Assembly: GCA_964498065.1 (NCBI GenBank)
Contig: CAZCFZ010000005.1
Span: 1 to 64,000 of the forward strand
Direction: 5' to 3'
From: FEN-1297 sp964498065
Lineage (GTDB): Bacteria; Bacteroidota; Ignavibacteria; Ignavibacteriales; Ignavibacteriaceae
DNA length: 64,000 bases
Positions 62,657-64,000 of this stretch are shown here, piece by piece (within the stretch, counting starts at the first letter, position 1; every line of letters begins with the position of its first letter). A model generated the notes under the pieces. It was given only the letters and a program-made list of their open reading frames with translations. It did not search any database and had not been told where the DNA came from. The position numbers and the translations under genes are program-made.

Positions 62657-64000
62657 ATGAGCAAATACTTTGCAAAAATAAAAGTTTATTCGGATATTGA
62701 GGACGTGTCTTCTATAGATTCAGCATTAAAACAACTCGAATTAAAGGACCTTCCAATTATTCCTATATTCTCAAAAAGATTTTCAATTGAGCCGAATGTT
62801 ATAATAATATTGCAGGTAAATGATATAGAATCAAATTTATTAAATAAAATTATTAAGGTTAAAAATAACGTAAAAAACAAAATTTTATTTGTTATACCAA
62901 ATAATAATGCATTACTAGTAAGTTCAATTGCCAAGTTGGGATTTATAGATATTTTTGTTTTCCCGTATGAATTATACAAGTTTATTTCTTATTTGGAAGA
63001 AGTTGTTGTTAATAATGCTTTTTTAACATCGACATTATCAACCAGGGATTTTGCGGAGAATCTTGACGAGTTTAGTTCAATAATGGGGCAATCAAAAAAT
63101 CTATTGAAAGTTATAAATCTTGCCAAGAAAATATCCGAAAGAAAAGATATGAATGTCCTTATAAGGGGAGAAACAGGTACAGGAAAAGGTTTATTGGCCC
63201 GCGCTATCCATAATAACAGCAGAGAATCAAGAGGGCCTTTTGTAGATATTGTCTGTTCTTCCATACCGGAAAATTTACTGGAATCGGAACTATTTGGCCA
63301 TGAAGCAGGAGCATTTACTAATGCAAAGACTAAAAAACCGGGCTTATTCGAACTTGCAGAAGAAGGCACCCTATTTCTCGATGAAATTGGTGATCTAAGT
63401 TTGAATATTCAGAAAAAACTGTTAAGAACCATTGAGAAAAAAATAATTCGGCGATTAGGCGGAATATATGATATCCCTATCAATAATAGACTTATTTCTG
63501 CCACAAATATGAATTTAGAGTCTTTAATTGAAAAAAACATCTTTAGAAGAGATCTTTATCATCGATTAAATGTAGTTTCCCTTGAACTTCCTCCTTTAAG
63601 GGAGCGTGAAGGTGATGCAATTATATTGGCAGAACATTTTATAAATGAATATAGCAAACAATTTAATAAAGTAATTAAGAAAATCGATCTGGAAACTATT
63701 GATTTTATATCTCAATATCCCTGGCCGGGTAATGTAAGAGAATTGAAAAATTCAATTGAAAGAGCCGTATTATTAACCAATGATTCAATTATAAGATTAA
63801 AAGACTTTTCTAATTTGATCAATACTAAACAACGACCTTCATTAGAAGGCGGCGAAAAAATTATTAATTTTCCGCAATATATAAATGTTGATTTAAATTA
63901 TACGAATACAACCATAAAAAAATTAAATAAAATTTATGCAAAACAGGTGCTTGATAAAGTAAGAGGGAATAAATCAAAAACTGCAAGAATATTAGGAATA
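62657..64000 (+). CDS. sigma54-type AAA+ activator with degenerate receiver domain, 3'-truncated by window edge
   Basis: The frame opens at ATG 62657 (MSKYFAKIKVYSDIED), 14 bases after the kinase gene, and remains open to base 64000 (448 codons). The N-terminal 115 residues look like a response-regulator receiver, but the phosphoacceptor position reads ILQVND and the strand-5 Lys region reads FVFP, so phosphorylation by a histidine kinase is unlikely. The AAA+ core has Walker A GETGTGKG (Lys177), GAFTNA (residues 218-223) in place of GAFTGA, and Walker B LFLDEIGD. REREGDAIILAEHFI and PWPGNVRELKNSIERA follow. A Fis-type helix-turn-helix begins at KIYAKQVLDKVRGNKSKTARILG. It probably activates sigma54 promoters. 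Confidence 0.88.
   Translation, partial: MSKYFAKIKVYSDIEDVSSIDSALKQLELKDLPIIPIFSKRFSIEPNVIIILQVNDIESNLLNKIIKVKNNVKNKILFVIPNNNALLVSSIAKLGFIDIFVFPYELYKFISYLEEVVVNNAFLTSTLSTRDFAENLDEFSSIMGQSKNLLKVINLAKKISERKDMNVLIRGETGTGKGLLARAIHNNSRESRGPFVDIVCSSIPENLLESELFGHEAGAFTNAKTKKPGLFELAEEGTLFLDEIGDLSLNIQKKLLRTIEKKIIRRLGGIYDIPINNRLISATNMNLESLIEKNIFRRDLYHRLNVVSLELPPLREREGDAIILAEHFINEYSKQFNKVIKKIDLETIDFISQYPWPGNVRELKNSIERAVLLTNDSIIRLKDFSNLINTKQRPSLEGGEKIINFPQYINVDLNYTNTTIKKLNKIYAKQVLDKVRGNKSKTARILGI

Noticed and set aside
1..64000. tRNA or rRNA genes
   Set aside because: No T-arm GGTTCGAATCC-type sequence with a matching cloverleaf and no rRNA-like conserved block was noticed on either strand.

Overview
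This window looks like a chromosomal segment of a Gram-negative bacterium of the Bacteroidota/Ignavibacteriota (FCB) group, most likely Ignavibacteria-like. The evidence is AT-rich DNA, lipid A genes (lpxB, lpxK), several signal-peptide proteins, and two proteins whose C-termini match type IX secretion (T9SS type A) sorting domains, one with the YQNYPNPFNP signature. The assignment is inferred from content, not from a search. I found no rRNA, tRNA or CRISPR array.

Layout. 1-3652 (minus): an overlapping four-gene operon of two ATP-grasp ligases, a GNAT acetyltransferase and a lysine 2,3-aminomutase that runs off the left edge. 3896-6106: recG. 6107-6993: a non-coding stretch full of palindromes. 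6994-8364: dgt. 8603-11115: a secreted zinc metalloprotease with a beta-helix-like region, and a second secreted protein. 11282-13193: a response-regulator gene split by an IS3-family element. 13523-24751 (minus): phospholipid (gpsA, plsY), isoprenoid (ispD), queuosine (queA), pyruvate phosphate dikinase and lipid A genes. 24769-33868 (minus): a T9SS cargo protein, smc, a membrane-anchored glycosidase-like protein lacking both expected catalytic glutamates, and tpiA. 34538-43832: transport, queC-queF, glnD, murI, asparaginase, Nfu and an alkyltransferase. 43918-52696 (minus): a second KamA-like radical SAM protein, a 54-residue basic protein, a T9SS protein, a protein with six 74-residue tandem repeats, and a large transglycosylase-like protein. 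53015-64000: YbaK, then a peptide/nickel-type ABC transporter whose plus-strand half is translationally coupled to a giant Ser/Thr kinase-ATPase-TPR protein and followed by a sigma54-type AAA+ activator cut by the right edge.

The strongest candidates for undescribed biology are: (i) the binding protein-permease-permease-kinase/TPR-AAA+ activator operon at 55149-64000, in which the activator has a degenerate receiver domain and GAFTNA instead of GAFTGA, suggesting a solute-uptake-linked signalling chain; and (ii) the KamA-GNAT-two ATP-grasp operon at 1-3652, which could make an acetylated beta-lysine peptide or osmolyte. Further oddities are the catalytically depleted GH2-like membrane protein, a transglycosylase-like domain with an unusually long internal insert, and several families of interspersed palindromes including an identical 37-base hairpin after both dgt and gpsA.
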